Position numbers and translations under genes: made by a program
The notes under the pieces: generated by a model
Seen by the model: the letters and a program-made list of their open reading frames with translations, nothing else
Databases searched by the model: none
What the model was told of the DNA's origin: nothing
Source: Larix kaempferi
Lineage: Eukaryota > Streptophyta > Pinopsida > Pinales > Pinaceae
Reading direction: 5' to 3'
Length of the DNA: 64,000 nt
Assembly (NCBI GenBank): GCA_027924585.1
Contig: BSBM01000190.1
Location: forward strand, 4,908,501-4,972,500
In this document: piece after piece, positions 11,216 to 24,304 of the stretch
How positions within the stretch are numbered: the stretch's first letter is position 1
Layout of the letters: every line of letters starts with the position of its first letter

Positions 11216-11690
11216 AAAAAATTGGAGAAAAATTGAGCAAACTCGTGAGAATTTTGGAGAAAAATTGAGCAAATCTACAAGCATTTTATCACTTATAACC
11301 TTCAAATTAAAATAAATATTCCCTATCCTATTCTCCTCTTAGATCTAGGGCTCTCTCCCATTGAGGGCACGAATATGACTGGGTACTTGATGTACAAACA
11401 CAAGATAGACAACGTAGGAGACGATCAACTTCCTAAAATTGCTTTAAATTCCAGCGAAAACCACTCACGCCTCAAGCGAGGGTGGCATAAAGTTACCATA
11501 ACTTGGTTAAACAATTGGAGGATTGATGATACTATCACTTTGCAAAATACGATAAGATTAAAATTAGTATTTCTAAGTTTAAATAGAAAATGTTGTGCAA
11601 GAAAGATTTAGAGTTCAAAAGAAAATTGTGATACTATAAGAAAGCTATATATTAACCCTAATCTAGAGGATCAAAATTATCTAATTTTTT
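11216..11690. other. Unassigned stretch
   Basis: Homology with copy B ends near 11215. There is a short ~33 bp tandem duplication around 11220-11280 (GGAGAAAAATTGAGCAAA twice). The 78-codon ORF at 11375-11611 resembles nothing I recognise. Confidence 0.6.
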
Positions 11691-13930
11691 TTTTTATAAA
11701 AGTATTTCTTATATTTACCAAGGGGAAGGAAAATATACTACAATACATCCTCATCCTCAAAGAACCAAAACTACAACCTCTTTTCTCATAGATATTAAAA
11801 CAACAATAAAATAAAAGTACACATGTGGTTCCAATCCCTTATCTTATTTGATTAACACAAAAAATTTAGCTAATATTTGCATTCACACCTCATCTTTCCA
11901 TCTAACAAAACATAGCCAAAGAACTAATCTCCTTTTTAAAAAAATATTTGCACCAAAATTTCCATGAACAAACAATGTTGAAATCATCATGTAATTCCAA
12001 ACACAGACTACAGATCATACTAAAGTTCCAACATCACCCATTATAACTACTCTCTAATCTACCTTCCCTTGAAAAAAGGTTTCATGCTCAGACTGAACAA
12101 ACTCCCAACAAGACCTACCAAAAGAGAATTCCTATAAGAGATGCTTGATTGTTTTCAAAATGAGGTAGGAATGGAAAATTCTATTTGAGATACCACTTTT
12201 TGCAAGTCGTTCCTTGGTAGGAAGGCCTTGGTAAATCACTAGCCATGCAAACACCCAAAGCTTGTAGCTCACCCAAATTAAAAAATCATCATGTGCAATC
12301 TCTTGATCCACTTTCTCTCTGCATCATTAGAAGCCAATCGTGAATTTGAACAAGACTAAGTTCGTGCCTCTTATGAAGATGAAGGGACAACCTTTGAGAA
12401 TCATATTGAAACAAGGGGCACCCGAAAATCTATTCCCAATCACGCCAAAAGGGTTGAAGCATATATATACTCATTTTAACAAGTCCTCATACGAAATAAG
12501 GTTGATAATATCCATAATAACATGTCTATGCATAGAGGATAAGGAAAACTAACAAGTAATGGATTGCCAATCCTTCCAATTTTGGGTACGAGCATTCCAT
12601 AAGTCCTTCCAATAGAAAATCATTTTTTTGCTTAGTTAATGGCCTTGAAATCGAGGGATGTATGAAATACATGTGCTTTGCACCTTCCAAATCCATATCG
12701 GTCTCCTTTCTAAATCCCATCTCACCTGACTACTTGACAGCTTCCACCTCAGGAGGCGAACCATATTCTTCCATCCTACCCAAATACTTCTGATAATAAA
12801 GGAACCTGACACTTGAAAGTTATGAGAGGATGATATTATATCATTTAATGAAAATGATCCCTCGATCATGGCAATGTGTTTTTTTGTGAGAAGTTGATGT
12901 CTCAATAATACTTGCCAAGGAGAGCTTCCTTCAAGAAACCGAATCACCCATTTTGCAGCCAAAATATTAACCTATTTGGAAATATCAATCAAGCCTAGGC
13001 CTCCTTCCTCCTTGGGAATAATGCAAACATCCTAGGTTACCATAGGGAGGTCCCTAGCCCCACCATATTTGGACCACAAGTATGAACGCAAGAGTTGTTC
13101 CAATCTATGAAACTAATCCCTATTGGGAAGCCGATAAGAAACATAATAAACGTGTTCAAATTCCAGATAGTCCTACTTACAATAGTTAGCTTTGCATCAA
13201 ATGGAAGGTCTGTGTTGTGACAAAGGATAATTTTACGTTGCAAATGCTCTAAGTACCAATCCCACATAGCTGTTGGAGAAAGGCCCACAACAAAGGGGAT
13301 GCCAAGATACCCTTCTATTACACCTAGGTGAATGAAATTCCAAGTAGGAGGGATACAATTAGGAGGCTCATCAATACCAATCAACCAATAATGAGTCTTA
13401 TGATCACTAATCTTATCCCCAAAGGACGTGCAAAAAATAGACAAGCAATTCCTATAATTAGACACTAACTCATGGTCAAACTGAATAGCAATGAATCATC
13501 TACAATGTGATTATTAACCATGTCAGAATTGTCTAGAAGTGAAATTTATTGAATCTTCACTTGTACTCGGTTAGCATCGAGCAAATGACCAAGAGCATCC
13601 GTAGTTAAAACATAGAGATAAGGTGCAAGGGGGCATCCCTGTCTTAGACCGGTGCAAAAGAATATGTGGAGAAAGTGTATTATTGACTACAACAAAAGTT
13701 GAGGCACAAGAGAATAGGGTGTTGACCATCCCCTCAAACTTTAAACCAAAGCTTAATCATGACATCATCTTTGTAATGAAGAAGAAAATTAATAACGCCA
13801 AGATTAGAACTAAAATTAATATTTCCAAGATTAGAACGAACACTAATGAGCTCCATATTGAAAAGGGTGTTGGACAATTCCTAAAATGCAATGGGATGAA
13901 AGGACTTACCATCTCCGTGATTCTATAACT
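11690..13930 (-). pseudogene. LINE ORF2 remnant: reverse transcriptase and C-terminal zf-RVT-like part
   Basis: Minus strand from about 13900. Blocks in order: CASTFVVVNNTLSPHILLHR, GLRQGCPLAPYLYVLTTDAL (about 13565-13650), the active-site block HIVDDSLLFSL (about 13480-13515, both aspartates kept), then GVIEGYLGIPFVVGLSPTAM, WDWYLEHLQRKII, FDAKLTIVSRTIWNLNTF (13037-13465). After a frame change come GGLGLIDI-like sequence and LAAKWVIRFLEGSSPWQVLL (about 12880-12960), and finally a degenerate zf-RVT-like tail (YQGLPTKERLAKSGIS, about 12180-12240). It is 5'-truncated: the endonuclease is absent. It is not the family of the fragments at 15690 and 52064. It is present only in copy A. Confidence 0.85.
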
Positions 13931-15689
13931 GTTTTTATGAAAATCACTTTATCTTAAAATGGCATGCATATATTCACATTAACCTCTTCTCCAATATATA
14001 CTTTTCTAACCTTGTAACTTCTCAAAACTATAGTAAGTTAGAAATGCTTCTCTTTAAGCTTTTAAAACATCATAATAATATTTTAAAGTAAATCAAATAA
14101 TTAAATTTAATCTTTTATATATATATATATCATTTTTAATATATAAAGATTCTAATTTGTATAAATCAATCCATTTTCCTAATGAATTTGAAATTATTTT
14201 GACATATAAGTCACTCATACAAAGTTCATGTTTTTCAAGCTTTATTGATTCTTATTAAAATTAAAGTACACCTCTAATATAATTTATAATTGGTTAATAT
14301 GTTTTAATTTTAATTTTAATTTATTAATTTGAATATTATTATAATAAAGATTACATTATTCTCAAATAAATTGTATACTTAATTTATATTAATTTGTATG
14401 CATTAATATATTATAAATATTAATTATATAAAATAAGTTTTAAAATTATGATCTAACATTTATAAATGTTATAATTACTAAAAATAAATCTTGGATTTCT
14501 TAACTTAATTTTATTTTTTAGGATATCTATTCACAATAATTTGCAATCATCATTTCAAATATTAATCTGAGTTCTATAAAGCTACCCAGTAAGAATTTCA
14601 TGGCATATAGTTTTAATAAAATTTAATTAAAATGGCAACAATATATCATAAGTTAAATAATCTATCTTTCTTAATATTAAATTTAAATTTATTATGTCTC
14701 CACATGCAGGGAGACGTTATTCAATCGATAAAACTTTGCTCGTAAAACGAACCCAAAGTTCATTCTTGGAAATAAGTTTCTATCAAATTTTCTCATTATT
14801 TAAAAAAATATTTATCTCCATTTCAATTGACTGGACTGGACAGCGATCGGATATAAAATATATATAAGTTCGAGGTTTATGTACATGTTTTATTGGGCAA
14901 ACTGCCAAAACCCTGACATTTTACCAAATTCCAAAAACAACGTGTGGTAATCATGCGACTTAGTGGTTTCCCAAAAATATCGCAGCGATCGAATAATCCA
15001 TTTCCTGTTGCTTTATTTTTAATATCAACTTTGTTCGACTTGCTTTGGATTTGAAAATTGATTTTGGTCGCCTTCCTTTTCACCATGATTTAACATCCAC
15101 TATCAGGAACTTACTATCTATTATCAAGTGGAAGGTCCAGTTTTATCCTATGGAATTATTAGTGCAAGAAAATGATTTGTAAAATCCACTCACATATGTG
15201 GATCAACACAGCAAAAAATTGTTTGACCACATTATAGTCACATTGTTGAAATGATTCCGACTTGGTGCTGTAGAATTCATGTAATATATATATCAGTGGT
15301 GAAAATGTTTCTCATGGAAATCACCATTCACAATCATCATTCTGGATATTGATTGTGTTCCTGGGTGTATAGCACTACCCACATCATTTTTCTGGACATT
15401 GATCGAGTTCCATGATGGATAGCGCTAACCACTAGAAGCAACATGATACATGATTGACAACAATATGCATCATAATCAAACGTTAAAAACTCTTAACGTT
15501 GTATTAAACTGATCTTATCGATTGTATCCATGTTGATTTTGGATTTAAATTTATCATGAAAATAAAAGAGTGACAGGGATATATTCTTTTTTGATATGTA
15601 AATAATTGTGATTTATATAATTCAAAGTTTTGATTAGTTTACAAATTAGATTTAAAATAATTTGTAAGTTACTCAGCTTGTGGTTGGTC
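13931..15689. other. AT-rich non-coding stretch of copy A
   Basis: No gene is recognised. 14090-14700 is very AT-rich and repeats phrases found at 9600-10350 and 47450-47690. 15018-15440 aligns with 46136-46520; at its edge 15020-15086 corresponds to the leader beside the NPF pseudogene of copy B, but the NPF exons are missing here. 15450-15689 has no counterpart in copy B. Confidence 0.65.
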
Positions 15690-16552
15690 AAGATCAAGTA
15701 TTATGTCAAATGATTTTATATTTAAATGAACAAAATAACACAGAAGAACTGCTATGACAAGTAATAAAGTGGTACACAATTGAATGATAACCCCAATATC
15801 CTTTGTGGTCCTTAGCTCTTTTTTGTGGCTTTCTAAACATATGTTGATCTTCTCTTCGAGAATAATTCCATATAATTTGGCAAAAATAGGGCTAATCATA
15901 ATGGTCCTATAATTAGATGGATTGTTTTTTATCTCCACTTGTAAAAATAGGAAGACTATGACATTTTGTCCTTGGTTTGGGGAAACCTCTTTGCTAAATT
16001 GAAGAGCCTATGGATGTGAGGGATGAAGATAGGACCACCAATTTTTAATATTATGCTTTGCATTCTTCGATGTCTTTCTTTATCCTTCATTTTCACAAGT
16101 CACTTAACCCCAAAATCTATGTCTTCTAAAGATAACTTATTCCTCTATATAAATGTTTGAATGTTATCCATGACATGAAGGTATTCATAAATATTTTTAA
16201 GCTAGGAATTCAAGTCCCTCAAGCCAATTATATTATTTTCTTTAATTCTCTAATCTAGAAATTTCCTTGACAATTTCTTAGGATCTACCTTAGAGAGATT
16301 CTCTTCCTTTCTATTTATATGGTGCTTTTTTAGAGGAATTTGCACCTATAGATCTTGTATATTTTTAAGAACCCATTAGAATTATTCTTAATGGATATTA
16401 TAGCATGCTTGCACTCTTTATCATACCAGGCGTTGATCGTCCTATTCTCATTTTTACAGGACACTAAGATACATAACTTGTTAATGGAATTAGAGAGGGT
16501 AGCGATAAAGTTATGATAAAGCTCTTCAATATTGGTCTTGGTTAATAGTATA
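15690..16552 (-). pseudogene. LINE fragment (ORF2, linker and RT start), copy A
   Basis: Minus strand: AWYDKECKHA near 16400-16440, a degenerate linker, PIFIPHIHRLFNLAK near 16000-16040, then NNPSNYRTIMISPIFAKLYG (about 15870-15930) and EEKINICLESHKK, the early RT domain of a plant LINE. The sequence is about 88-90% identical by sampling to 52505-53402. It is interrupted after 16552 by the LTR that starts at 16553; the LINE sequence resumes at 39681 (TTTAATTCATTATTTAA) exactly as it continues in copy B at 53408. Confidence 0.82.
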
Positions 16553-18577
16553 TGTAATATTCCGCTTTCTCCCTTAGGGTTTTTGCAATAGAAAGTACAA
16601 GTGTATACCCGCCAATAGCAAGGAGCTCATGGCAAGAGCTCCACAGGTAAAGCTTTGTAAGTATGATTATGCTCTTCCTAAGTGTTAAGTGAATTTGTAG
16701 ACTTAGGAGACTGAAAGCTTGACGCAACGGAACTATTGGAACATGGAATCCACTAGGGGGAGAGGGTGAATGGCTTGATAGCCTTTTGATAAGATTGGTC
16801 ATCCTTATGTCGTGAGCACTTAAAGTGAACTGAAATGTTCACCAAGCAAACACTTAAGTTTAAAAGTATGTCAATAATTAGTCATAGATAAGGACGCTGG
16901 AGAAACTTCTAGTAGCCGGAAGGAAGTAATAATCTACCTTGGCCTAACTATTTGCGTGGAGCTAACCCATCTTGAGTACCATTAAGTAAATATAATAATT
17001 TATCCTAAACAACAATAGTACGTTGGCGAGGACAAAAGATTTTGTAAAAGTTCCTAAGCAGAAAATGATTAATATTTCCTGATTATAAATTAGTTATCAA
17101 AAGGTAAAATGATTCATTATTATTAAGAAAACATATCGGTATTTATAAGTAAATATTTAAAATATTATTTCAAGCTTGAGATAAATAAACTAGGTAAGAT
17201 GAAAGAAGGACGTATTGTCATTAAATGTAAATATTTTAAAAGCTATAAAACCTTACCTACGAAAGAAGAAAAGGTTAACTAGTTGCTAATGTTATGAATG
17301 GATAACACTTAGCTATTTCCACTTAACTAAATAATTAGTGAAGTTACCATTAAGATGAGTTATTTATGCTAAAAGTTAACTAGATTAAGCTAACTCACTT
17401 AAAGTTAGTTAAGAGTTCTAGTTATGTTTAAATAAAATAATTATCTAAGAAAATTAAAATCAATTGAATATAAAGTTTAAGAAATAAATTAATGGAGTTA
17501 TAATTAAGATAGATTATTTATCTTCAAGATAATTAGATAAATCTAAAGCTAAAACCAAAGCTTAAATAAAGCTAAAATAAATTTAGTTAAGTTAAAAGAT
17601 CAAGTTAACTAATTTACTAATGATTGACTAAGTAAGTGGATGAGTTAAGGTAACTAAAGTTAAATAAGTGGAACAATAATTTATATTTATAGTCTAAACC
17701 TAAAAATGGTTGTAAGAGGGCACTATGGTGCTCGAAAAGGGGGTTCTTCTTCGAAGGCAAAGAAGGGAATGGAAAAGATGATTAAGATTGAATTGAGAAA
17801 ATTAGAGTATTCCTCTCGTACTCTAGTGGATTCCTACCGAGCTTGGGGTGGTCTCTTAGCGGAAAAAGCTACACCTCGACAAAGATCAATTTGGATGAGA
17901 GAAACATTGCACTCAAGCTTTTGGTCGCCTCACCCTAGTTACTAAGATAAGTATTTTCTTATTATATTCGAGCAAGCTACTTTGTTCACTTTAGTTATTT
18001 GTCTAATTAATTGTTTTAATTAAAGTCTAATTTTTTTTTAAATTATAGTTTAGTATTTGTTTAAATAATTGTTTTAATTAAGGTTTAATTATTTGTTTAA
18101 ATTGAAATTTAAATAGTGCCTATCTTTGTTAGTATTGAGGTTGAATTGAGTTTTTTTATGTAGATAAAGTTAAATTCAAGATTTAAAAATTAGTTTAATA
18201 ATAAAAATTATTCATGTTGATATTTTTGTTTAGTGATAAGAATTATTGAAGTTACATGGGGCTAACATAACCTACTAAAAAAATTTACTCTAGAGATAAA
18301 ATTTTCTACCAATAAAGCATAAAGAGTATTTTTCCCAGTTTATATAATTTATAGCAGATTGAAAATTTTAGTATGTGTAGATCTGTTAAGTTTGTGTCTT
18401 GAAGATCAACCAAAGCCAACCATTGGGGAAATCCTTGTTAAAAACCGACCTTAATATCCTTGAAGATATGTCCGTATCACACACATTTGAGATCATTAAG
18501 AAGAGGAATTTTGTTGTTATGTATTTTTTTATTTTTTTTTATAAGACTTCAGTGATCATACTTTGTTCTTGGAATTC
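16553..18577 (+). repeat. Solo LTR, first segment
   Basis: AT-rich with no gene. It contains an inverted repeat GGAGCTCatggcaaGAGCTCC near 16620-16641, a long TTAAGTTAA-rich stretch at 17280-17660, and two diverged copies of a ~60 bp TTGTTTTAATTAA-containing unit at 17995-18120. The 79-codon ORF at 17706-17945 (basic, MVVRGHYGARKGG...) matches no family I know. Confidence 0.65.
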
Positions 18578-18582
18578 ACATG

Positions 18583-19375
18583 TGTGGGAAGGCAGGGGGG
18601 TGTTGCAGCTACTTCTAGCAACACACACTGATCTTCAAAACTCATAAAATTTACCTACAGGATAGTCACAGCACACTGTAATAGCTCACTGTAATCTTCA
18701 ACACAGTCACAGTTGACTGTTTCACTCAACAGTAACCTATAAGATTGTTCCAACTAGCTGATTCAACTATATTTTGATAACTCCTATGTTCATAAACTTA
18801 ACCAATATTCTTCTTCAACATTTAAACACATTTAACACACAAAATAACTCTAATTGCTACAGCAAAAATAACTTCACACAAATGAGTTTTCAAACTCAAA
18901 ATGACAGAGTACACAAAAAAATTATGGGTTTTACTTCAACTGATATTGTATTACGCTTTGTCTCCCCATCTCTAAATCATGATTACAATGGAAGTATTTA
19001 TAGTGCTTCAGGGTAATCAAATAAATGCAATTAACCCTTCATAACAAAATCTAATCTACAAAAATTAAATGCTTTGTTCTGTTTGATTTCTTGAGAAGTT
19101 AAATAACAGGCTGTAGATGCCTCTTCAAAATTTGATGATCCATCAACTGTTACTGCTTAAGTCAATTTAAGCGGTGGATGCCTTTTCAACACTTTGAGTA
19201 GTTAACAAAATCTGATTTGATTTATCTTCTTGCTTTTCAAAACTATAATATGTTAAATCTGGGCGGTGATTGTCTTTTGCAGATTTTGACGGTTACATTT
19301 TCTGGGCGGTGATGCCTCTTCAAAATATTGGCAGCCATCTATTTGATCGGTGGAGTAATTAATTCATTTATGACA
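18583..19375 (-). repeat. copia 3' LTR (793 bp)
   Basis: In element orientation it starts TGTCATAAATG (19375) and ends CTTCCCACA (18583). It has a block of roughly 70 bases around 19070-19140 that is missing from the 5' LTR, which explains the 793 versus 747 bp lengths. Confidence 0.92.
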
Positions 19376-19389
19376 TTCTCCCCCTTAAT
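19376..19389 (-). other. copia polypurine tract
   Basis: The minus strand reads AAGGGGGAGAA immediately before the 3' LTR start TGTCA. Confidence 0.85.
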
Positions 19390-19429
19390 AACTACACTCA
19401 AAAAACAAAATTTCGAAATACTTGATTTA

Positions 19430-22400
19430 TGTTACAGCTTACAAACCCCAATGTTTTTCCTATGAAACTCAAACAACTCTTTCCCTAGAGGTTTTGTAAA
19501 TAGGTCTGCAAACTGATTTTTTGATTTGCAAAATTCCATACTGATTTTATTCTAGTTTGTCAGTTCTCAAATGAAATGATACCTTGTATCAATATGATTA
19601 CTTCTTTTATGAAAAACGTGATTTCTTGATAGTGCAATCGTTGATTTGTTGTCACAAAAAATCTGAGTTGGTCCATCTTGTTCATGCTGGAACTCAAAAA
19701 GAGTTATTCTCATCCACACAGTTTGACATGCAGCTGCTGTTGCTGCGACATACTATGCCTTAACAAAGGATAGTGTCACTATGGGATACTTCTATGAAGC
19801 CCATGCTACTGATCCTGATCCAAAACTGAATACATATCCATATGTTCTCTTTCTATCATCTGTAGAACCTGCAAAATCACTGTCAGTATATCCAATAAAT
19901 TTAAAATTTGAGTTTGATGTGTACTCGATACCAAAATTTGTTGTTCCAGCAATATATCTCAGAATCCTCTTTCCATCTTGCCAATCGGTATTCTTCGGGG
20001 ACTCCATAAATATAGAAATCATACTTACTGCAAACACTATATCAGGTCTTGTTGTAGTCAAGTACATTAGACTTCCTACCAATCTCCTATACATCGTTGG
20101 ATCAACTTTTAACCCATCCTCCTCCTTACTGAGTTTTGTACCAGTTGCAATTGGTGTTACAACTGACTTACAATTCATCATTCTGAATCTTTTCAGTACA
20201 TCATTTGCATACTTAGCTTGATTTATAAAAATGCCATCCTCAGACTGAGTTACTTCAATACCAAGAAAATATTTCATCATTCCTAAATCAGTCATCTCAA
20301 ATTATGTTTTCATGGCTTTCTTAAACTCATCTACTGAAATATCTCCAGTTAAGATCAAATCATCAACATATAAGCAAACAATCAGTATTTTACCTTCTTG
20401 GTTTACCTTTTTATACATGGTTGGCTCACTTGGACTTCTGCTGAATCCTTCACTATTCAAATCTTCATCAATCCTACTATACCAAACTGTAGGTGCCTGC
20501 TTCAATCCATACAATGCTTTCTTTAATCTGTAAAATTTTTCATCTTGTCCATTAATTTCATATCGAGGAGGTTGTCTTACATAAACCTCTTCTTATAAAG
20601 ATCCATTAAAAAAAGAAAAAATTACATCCATTTGATATACATACCATTTATTATGAGCAGCGATAGCTAATACCATTCTTATCATATCAAGTCTGGATAT
20701 AGGTGCAAACGTCTCATTATAATCAATACCAGGTTGTTGACTAAACCCCTCAGCTACAAGTCTTGCTTTGTATTTTTCAACTTCACCATCTTCCTTTAAC
20801 TTAGTCTTATAAATCCATTTGACACCAATACAATTTTTATTATCAGGCAAATCTACAAGATCCCAAGTATTGTTTCTTTCTATGGCGTCAATTTCTTCAT
20901 CCATTTCTTTTATCCAAACATCATTTTTAACTGCTTCATCAAAACTTACTGGATCACATGTTATCAATGCAAAATTTGAAACTTGATCTACTTCATCATT
21001 CTGCTCATACAGTTCTCTTAAATTCTAGTCTTCTGACCTCTAACTTTGTTTCTTAGTGAAGCTAATGTAGGATTTGATTCATTACCACTTGATGGTTCAC
21101 CACACTCTTGAGTTTTTGGCGTTCTGGCAAGTGTGCTTACTATTGGTGTAGGCATATGTGGAGTTTACTGTCCATCCTATACATCCTACTCATCACCTTC
21201 ATCTTCTCCCTGAGATGTAACATCGTCCTATGCAACCAACTTATCTATGCTTCCATCCCATTTTTCTTCTTCCTTAAACATCAAATCTCTGCTGATGACA
21301 TACTTCTTGGTGATTGGGTTATAGAGTCTATCTGCGTTAGATTCTTCACTATATCCAACAAAAATACATTTCTGAATTTTGTCATCTAATTTTCTCCTCA
21401 TCTCTTCAGGTACATGCGCATAGGCTACACAACCAAAAATTCTTAAATGAGATATGTTGCTACACTTACCATTCCATGCTTGCTGTGGAACTCGATCCTT
21501 CACACTCTTAGTTGGACTTCTATTCAAAATGTACACTGCGCAAGTAACAACGTCTCCCCAATATTCATCTTAAAGATGTTTCTCCTTCATCATACTTCGA
21601 ACCCTGTTCATAATGGTTCGATTCTTTCTTTCTGCCACTCCATTTTGCTGTGGAGTGTAGCAAGCAGTAAAGTGTCTTTTAATTTCATGATATTTACAAA
21701 ATTCAACAAAATCATTCAACATATACTCACCTCCTCTATCTGATCTCAAGACTTTAATACTTCTATCACTCTCCTTTTCAACCATAGCTTTAATGCTTTT
21801 AAACACATCAAATGCTTGAGATTTCAGTTTCAGCAAATACACCCAAGTTTTTCGACTGAAATCATTAATAAAAGTCATAAAGTAAACATTACCAGTCAAA
21901 TAAGGTGTTTGCATCGGTCCACACAAATCTGTCCGTATCAGCTCCAATGGTGCTTTTCCTTTGTATGAGACTCCATAAATGAATTTCTCTTTATGATTCT
22001 TTCCCTACATGCAACTCTCACATGAGCTTGCTAGCTATTGGATACTCGGCAACCCTTCTACCATCTGCTTTTTCTATAACACATCTAAGCCACCAAAATG
22101 TAAATGGCCATACCTCAAATGCCATAACCATGATTGATCTAAACTCTTAGTTTCATAAGCATTCAAAGAGTTAGTCAAATCATTCCTCATAATCAGTGGA
22201 AACATTCTATTATTTTTCATCTCTACTCTGGCTATCAATTGCTTACTTGGAAATTTGTCATAAATGTTACATACCTTGTTTTTAAAGAATACTCTGTACT
22301 TCTTCTCCAACAACTCTCCCACACTTAATAAATTACATGTTAAACCAGGAACATAATAAACATCATGAATTGTTCTTCTTTTACCATTCTTGGCATATAC

Positions 22401-22600
22401 AGCAATCACACCATTACCATTAACTTTTACCTTACAGTCATTACCCAACTTCACTTCAGACTGAATGCTTGTATCTAGATTTACAAATAACTCCTTATTT
22501 CCAGTCATATGATTGCTGCATGCACTATCCAAGAACCATATGTCCTTTGAACTTTCCTGGGTGACATTACAAGTCAAAAACATAGGCTTCTCGTCATTTT
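19430..22600 (-). pseudogene. copia pol: protease, integrase, reverse transcriptase, RNase H
   Basis: Minus strand, several ORF pieces. Protease: WFLDSACSNHMTG near 22500-22540; the family has D-[ST]-G, here D-S-A. GAG-pre-integrase: WLWHLRYGHLHFGGLD (about 22085-22130). Integrase 21228-21947: catalytic D in RTDLCGP, D in LRSDRGGEY and E in NGVAERKN all present. Reverse transcriptase 20302-20967: WIYKTKLKEDGEVEKYKARL, YQMDVIFSFFNGSL and an intact YVDD at 20359-20370. RNase H 19430-20295: RILRYIAGTTNFG, YTDSDFAGSTDDRKRTYGY, then decayed towards 19430. Stops lie between integrase and RT and in RNase H. The family product is a polyprotein that copies and integrates the element. Confidence 0.93.
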
Positions 22601-23485
22601 AAGCCTCCTTTGAAATGTGTGTAGACAGCTTACTGGAATCTGCTTGCTTCTTCCAACACTTGTTAGCATAATGCCCAAATTTCTTGCAATAGAAACATTG
22701 AACTTTATATATGCCATACCTTTGATTCTTTGGCTACCACGTTCTACTACTACTCCCCCTTACGCAAGGAGTATTCTATTGTAACTTCTCTTCAGATTCA
22801 GAATCATTTCTGCTATCATAATGATAGTAGTAAAAGCATTTTCTAATGCAGTATCATCATACCTGTTCATTTTTCATTCATGAGCAATCAGGGAACCAGT
22901 CAGCTCATCAATGTGCATTTGACTGAGATCTTTAAATTCTTCAATAGGAACAACTACTACCTCAAACTTCTTTGGAAAACATCTCAGCAATTTCTCAATC
23001 ACATGCTGATCTGAGAGGTCTTCACCATAATGTCTCAGCTAGTTTAAAGTACTCATAGCTTGAGTCATAAAATTATCAACACTCTCACTGTCCTTCATCT
23101 TCAGATTCTCAAAATCCCTTCTCAAATTCTACAACTTAACATTCTTCACCTTGGTCACACCTTGATAGCAAGTTTCAAGAGTGTCCCAAGCTTTCTTCGA
23201 AGACTCAGCACTTGATATCTTCAGAAATATTGATTAGTTTAGGCCTTGCTGAATAAGGCCAAGAGATTTGTTGTCCTTTTTCCTATTCTCCTTCAATAGA
23301 ACACGCTCAGCATTTGACAGAGGCAAGTCAGTGGCTTGATCAGCTAGCTCTGGATAGCCAATCGTAATAAACTCCCAAAGATCCTGAGCATGAAGGATAG
23401 TTCTCATATTAATAAACCATGTGTCATAATTCCTCTCATTCAACACAGGAATTTGTGGCTACACTAAACTGCTGTTAGTAGCCAT
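22600..23485 (-). pseudogene. copia gag
   Basis: Minus strand from the ATG at 23485 (MATNSSLV, then a stop at codon 9). The UBN2-type gag core is clear: LNERNYDTWFINMRTILHAQ, LWEFITIGYPE, AWDTLETCYQGVTKVKNVKL, LRRDFENLKMKDSESVDNF. The zinc knuckle CFYCKKFGHYANKC at about 22658-22699 is an intact C-X2-C-X4-H-X4-C. In-frame stops and frameshifts interrupt it. It packages the element RNA in intact relatives. Confidence 0.88.
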
Positions 23486-23539
23486 CACTAATTAAATCCA
23501 AATTACTCAAAACAAAAATGAGAAATAAACCTTAACCAA

Positions 23540-23551
23540 GATCTGATACCA
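23540..23551 (-). other. copia primer-binding site, initiator-Met tRNA
   Basis: The minus strand reads TGGTATCAGATC directly inside the 5' LTR end at 23553, complementary to the initiator-Met tRNA 3' end (one change from TGGTATCAGAGC). Confidence 0.88.
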
Positions 23552-23552
23552 T

Positions 23553-24299
23553 TGTGGGAAGGTAGGGGGGTGTTGCAGCTACTTCTAGCAACACACACTA
23601 ATCTCTAAAATTCAAAAAATTCACCTACAGGACAATCACAACACACTGTAACAGCTCACTATAATCTTCAACACAGTCACAGCTTCACAGCTGACAGCAA
23701 CAGCTTACTATTTCACTCAATAATAACCTATAGGACTGTTGCAGCTGATTGATTCAACTATATTTTGATAACCCCTGCATTCATAAACTTAACCAATATT
23801 CTTCTTCAACATTTAAACACATTTAACACACAAAATAACTCTAATTGCTACAACAAAAATAACTTCACACAAATGAGTTATCAAACTCAAAATGACAGAG
23901 TACATAGAAAAATTCTAGGTTTTACTTCAACTGATATTTTATTACGCTCTGTCTCCCCATCTTTAAATCACGATTACAATGGAAGTATCTATAGTGCTTC
24001 AGGGTAATCAAAATAAATGCAATTAACCCTTCATAACAAAATCCGATCTACAAAAAGTAAATGCCATCAACTATTAATGCTTAAGTTGGTTTAAGCGGTG
24101 GATACCTTTTCAGCAATTTGAGTAGTTAACAAAATCTGATTTGGTTTATCTTCTGGCTTTTCAAAACTATAATAAGTTAAATCTGGGTGGTGATTGTCTT
24201 TTGCAGATTTCAACGGTTACAGTTTATGGGCGGTGATGCCTCTTCAAAATATCGGCAGCCATATATTTGATCGGTGTAGTAATTAATTCATTTATGATA
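23553..24299 (-). repeat. copia 5' LTR (747 bp)
   Basis: Direct repeat of 18583-19375. The outer end reads TATCATAAATG where the 3' LTR has TGTCATAAATG, so the terminal TG has mutated. The paired short ORFs MITPAFINLTN / MITPMFINLTN are just LTR sequence. Confidence 0.92.
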
Positions 24300-24304
24300 G
24301 CATG

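Larger units (their letters stand above)
8706..16552. repeat. Duplicated block, copy A (continues at 39681)
   Basis: This region aligns by eye with 42715-53445 in the same order and orientation. Matching points: 8706/42715, 8812/42826, the SINE at 10405/44405, the LINE tail at 10980/44865, 15020/46138 and the LINE body at 15690/52505. Sampled identity looks like 85-90% with many indels. Copy A has an extra LINE at about 11.7-13.9 kb and lacks the NPF exons seen in copy B. Copy A is interrupted at 16552 by the solo LTR and resumes at 39681 for about 45 bases. Confidence 0.78.
18583..24299 (-). mobile_element. Ty1/copia LTR retrotransposon, structurally complete
   Basis: Minus-strand element of 5717 bp. 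The LTRs at 23553-24299 (5') and 18583-19375 (3') flank a primer site, gag, protease, integrase, reverse transcriptase, RNase H and a polypurine tract, in the copia order (integrase before RT). The flanking 5-mers are acatg (18578-18582) and gcatg (24300-24304), a TSD with one change. Stops and frameshifts throughout make it non-autonomous now. Motifs suggest a Tork/Tnt1-like lineage; that is judgement by eye. Confidence 0.92.

Noticed and set aside
17706-17945. 79-codon basic ORF
   Set aside because: No recognisable family, no conserved partner, and inside an LTR segment; kept only as a remark there.
18774-19016. 80-codon ORF with a near-identical partner at 23765-24007
   Set aside because: The pair is simply the two copia LTRs.
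19781-20221. 146-codon plus-strand ORF
   Set aside because: Opposite-strand shadow of the copia RNase H and RT end.
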